62,000 nucleotides of DNA from Acanthaster planci (Eukaryota; Echinodermata; Asteroidea; Valvatida; Acanthasteridae), in assembly GCF_001949145.1 (NCBI RefSeq), contig NW_019091368.1:1452479-1514478 (forward strand), read 5' to 3'. The notes under the pieces are model-generated. The model did not search any database. It saw only the letters and a program-made list of their open reading frames with translations, and had not been told where the DNA came from. Both the position numbers and the translations under genes were made by a program. Below, piece after piece: positions 61,297 to 62,000 of this stretch; within the stretch, counting starts at the first letter, position 1; every line of letters begins with the position of its first letter.

Positions 61297-62000
61297 TTAA
61301 TTTGTGATACCATCTCATAGGTAAAAGCTCTGTTGTGTAGTGCTGCTTGAGAGCAAAAAGCTTCTTTTTGTATGTGGTTTGCTCTTTTGTAAATGTTCTT
61401 GTCTGTGTTCCGTGAAGTATATGTTTTATGACAGTGTGTCAATAATCAAAGTTTATGCAAACAACGCTTTCCATGCTCCTAATATGTATATACATGACAG
61501 TATATAATCATTGTAGAAAGTGTTTCGAAAGGGTCAGGTAATGTCAAATAAATGCTCCTCTGTGCCCCATTTAACTAGATTTTTAATTTTTGTTATGCCG
61601 TTTTAATAGCATTTTGTTGCCGTTTTCACTTTTATGCTAATGCCAATTTGCATATTTATGAACAAAAGTTCGAGGTCATCTAAGGGAGAATCCTCGGTTT
61701 TACATGCCTTTGGTCATTGCGTCATGAGAATTTCAGGGGGCCCGAGGTCAACTTATAAGTTGCCATTTAGTCCAAGCACTAGGAAACTTGGATTATGATT
61801 GGGTTCTATAGGTAAGCATGCCGGCAAATCAATGCATAGGTGATGCTGAATACTAAAAATAAAAATAGCCAGAATAATGCCCCCCAGAAATTTGTGAATA
61901 GTGTAGAGCAAAACAAAAGAAAAACAACCCCCCCCCAAAAAAAATTATCAAATTTGTTGCAAAAAGCTCAAGCAGTCAACTTGTGGTTACTAGTCTGAAC
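61297..62000. other. Right edge, non-coding
   Basis: AT-rich with C- and A-runs (61,927-61,945). No exon, repeat pair or RNA gene that I can support. Confidence 0.4.

Noticed and set aside
1-62000. CRISPR arrays, operons, Shine-Dalgarno sites
   Set aside because: Spliced animal genes and DNA transposons make this eukaryotic; no regularly spaced direct repeats seen.

Overview
This is animal nuclear DNA, AT-rich and intron-rich, with many short non-autonomous DNA transposons and one assembly gap (175 N). Two protein-coding genes can be read with confidence, both on the minus strand. The proteins, the intron sizes (about 0.4-2.5 kb), the over-abundant TACATGTA palindrome and the terminal-inverted-repeat elements suggest a marine invertebrate. 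An echinoderm, hemichordate or lancelet is my inference; the sequence alone does not prove the phylum.

Region 1 (1-17,040): the middle-to-C-terminal part of a TALPID3 (KIAA0586) orthologue. I could join 14 exons with consensus splice sites and consistent phases into about 791 open codons. The gene runs off the left edge, so its C-terminus is missing. Its introns carry hAT-like, pogo/Tigger-like and smaller inverted-repeat elements. One hAT-like insertion lies three bases from a splice donor and leaves it intact.

Region 2 (17,040-51,150): about 34 kb with no gene I can identify. It holds transposon remnants, the assembly gap, several RFX X-box-like sites (20.6, 24.5, 27.9 and 32.1 kb), two ETS/CRE composite promoter-like islands (35.9 and 49.2 kb), and blocks that look like conserved regulatory DNA. 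The 5' end of TALPID3 should lie here but is not resolved.

Region 3 (51,155-54,240): a complete single-exon IRF2BP-family gene (666 aa; N-terminal C4 zinc finger, C-terminal RING), with an in-frame stop just upstream of its start codon and a GC-rich 5' flank.

Region 4 (54,240-62,000): non-coding, with four inverted-repeat elements, two of them abutting near 61 kb, plus a few GC-rich islands that could belong to a gene beyond the right edge.

The two genes are not known to share a pathway. TALPID3 acts at the centriole in ciliogenesis and Hedgehog signalling; IRF2BP proteins are nuclear corepressors and E3 ligases. No CRISPR array, rRNA gene, confident tRNA gene or autonomous transposase was seen.
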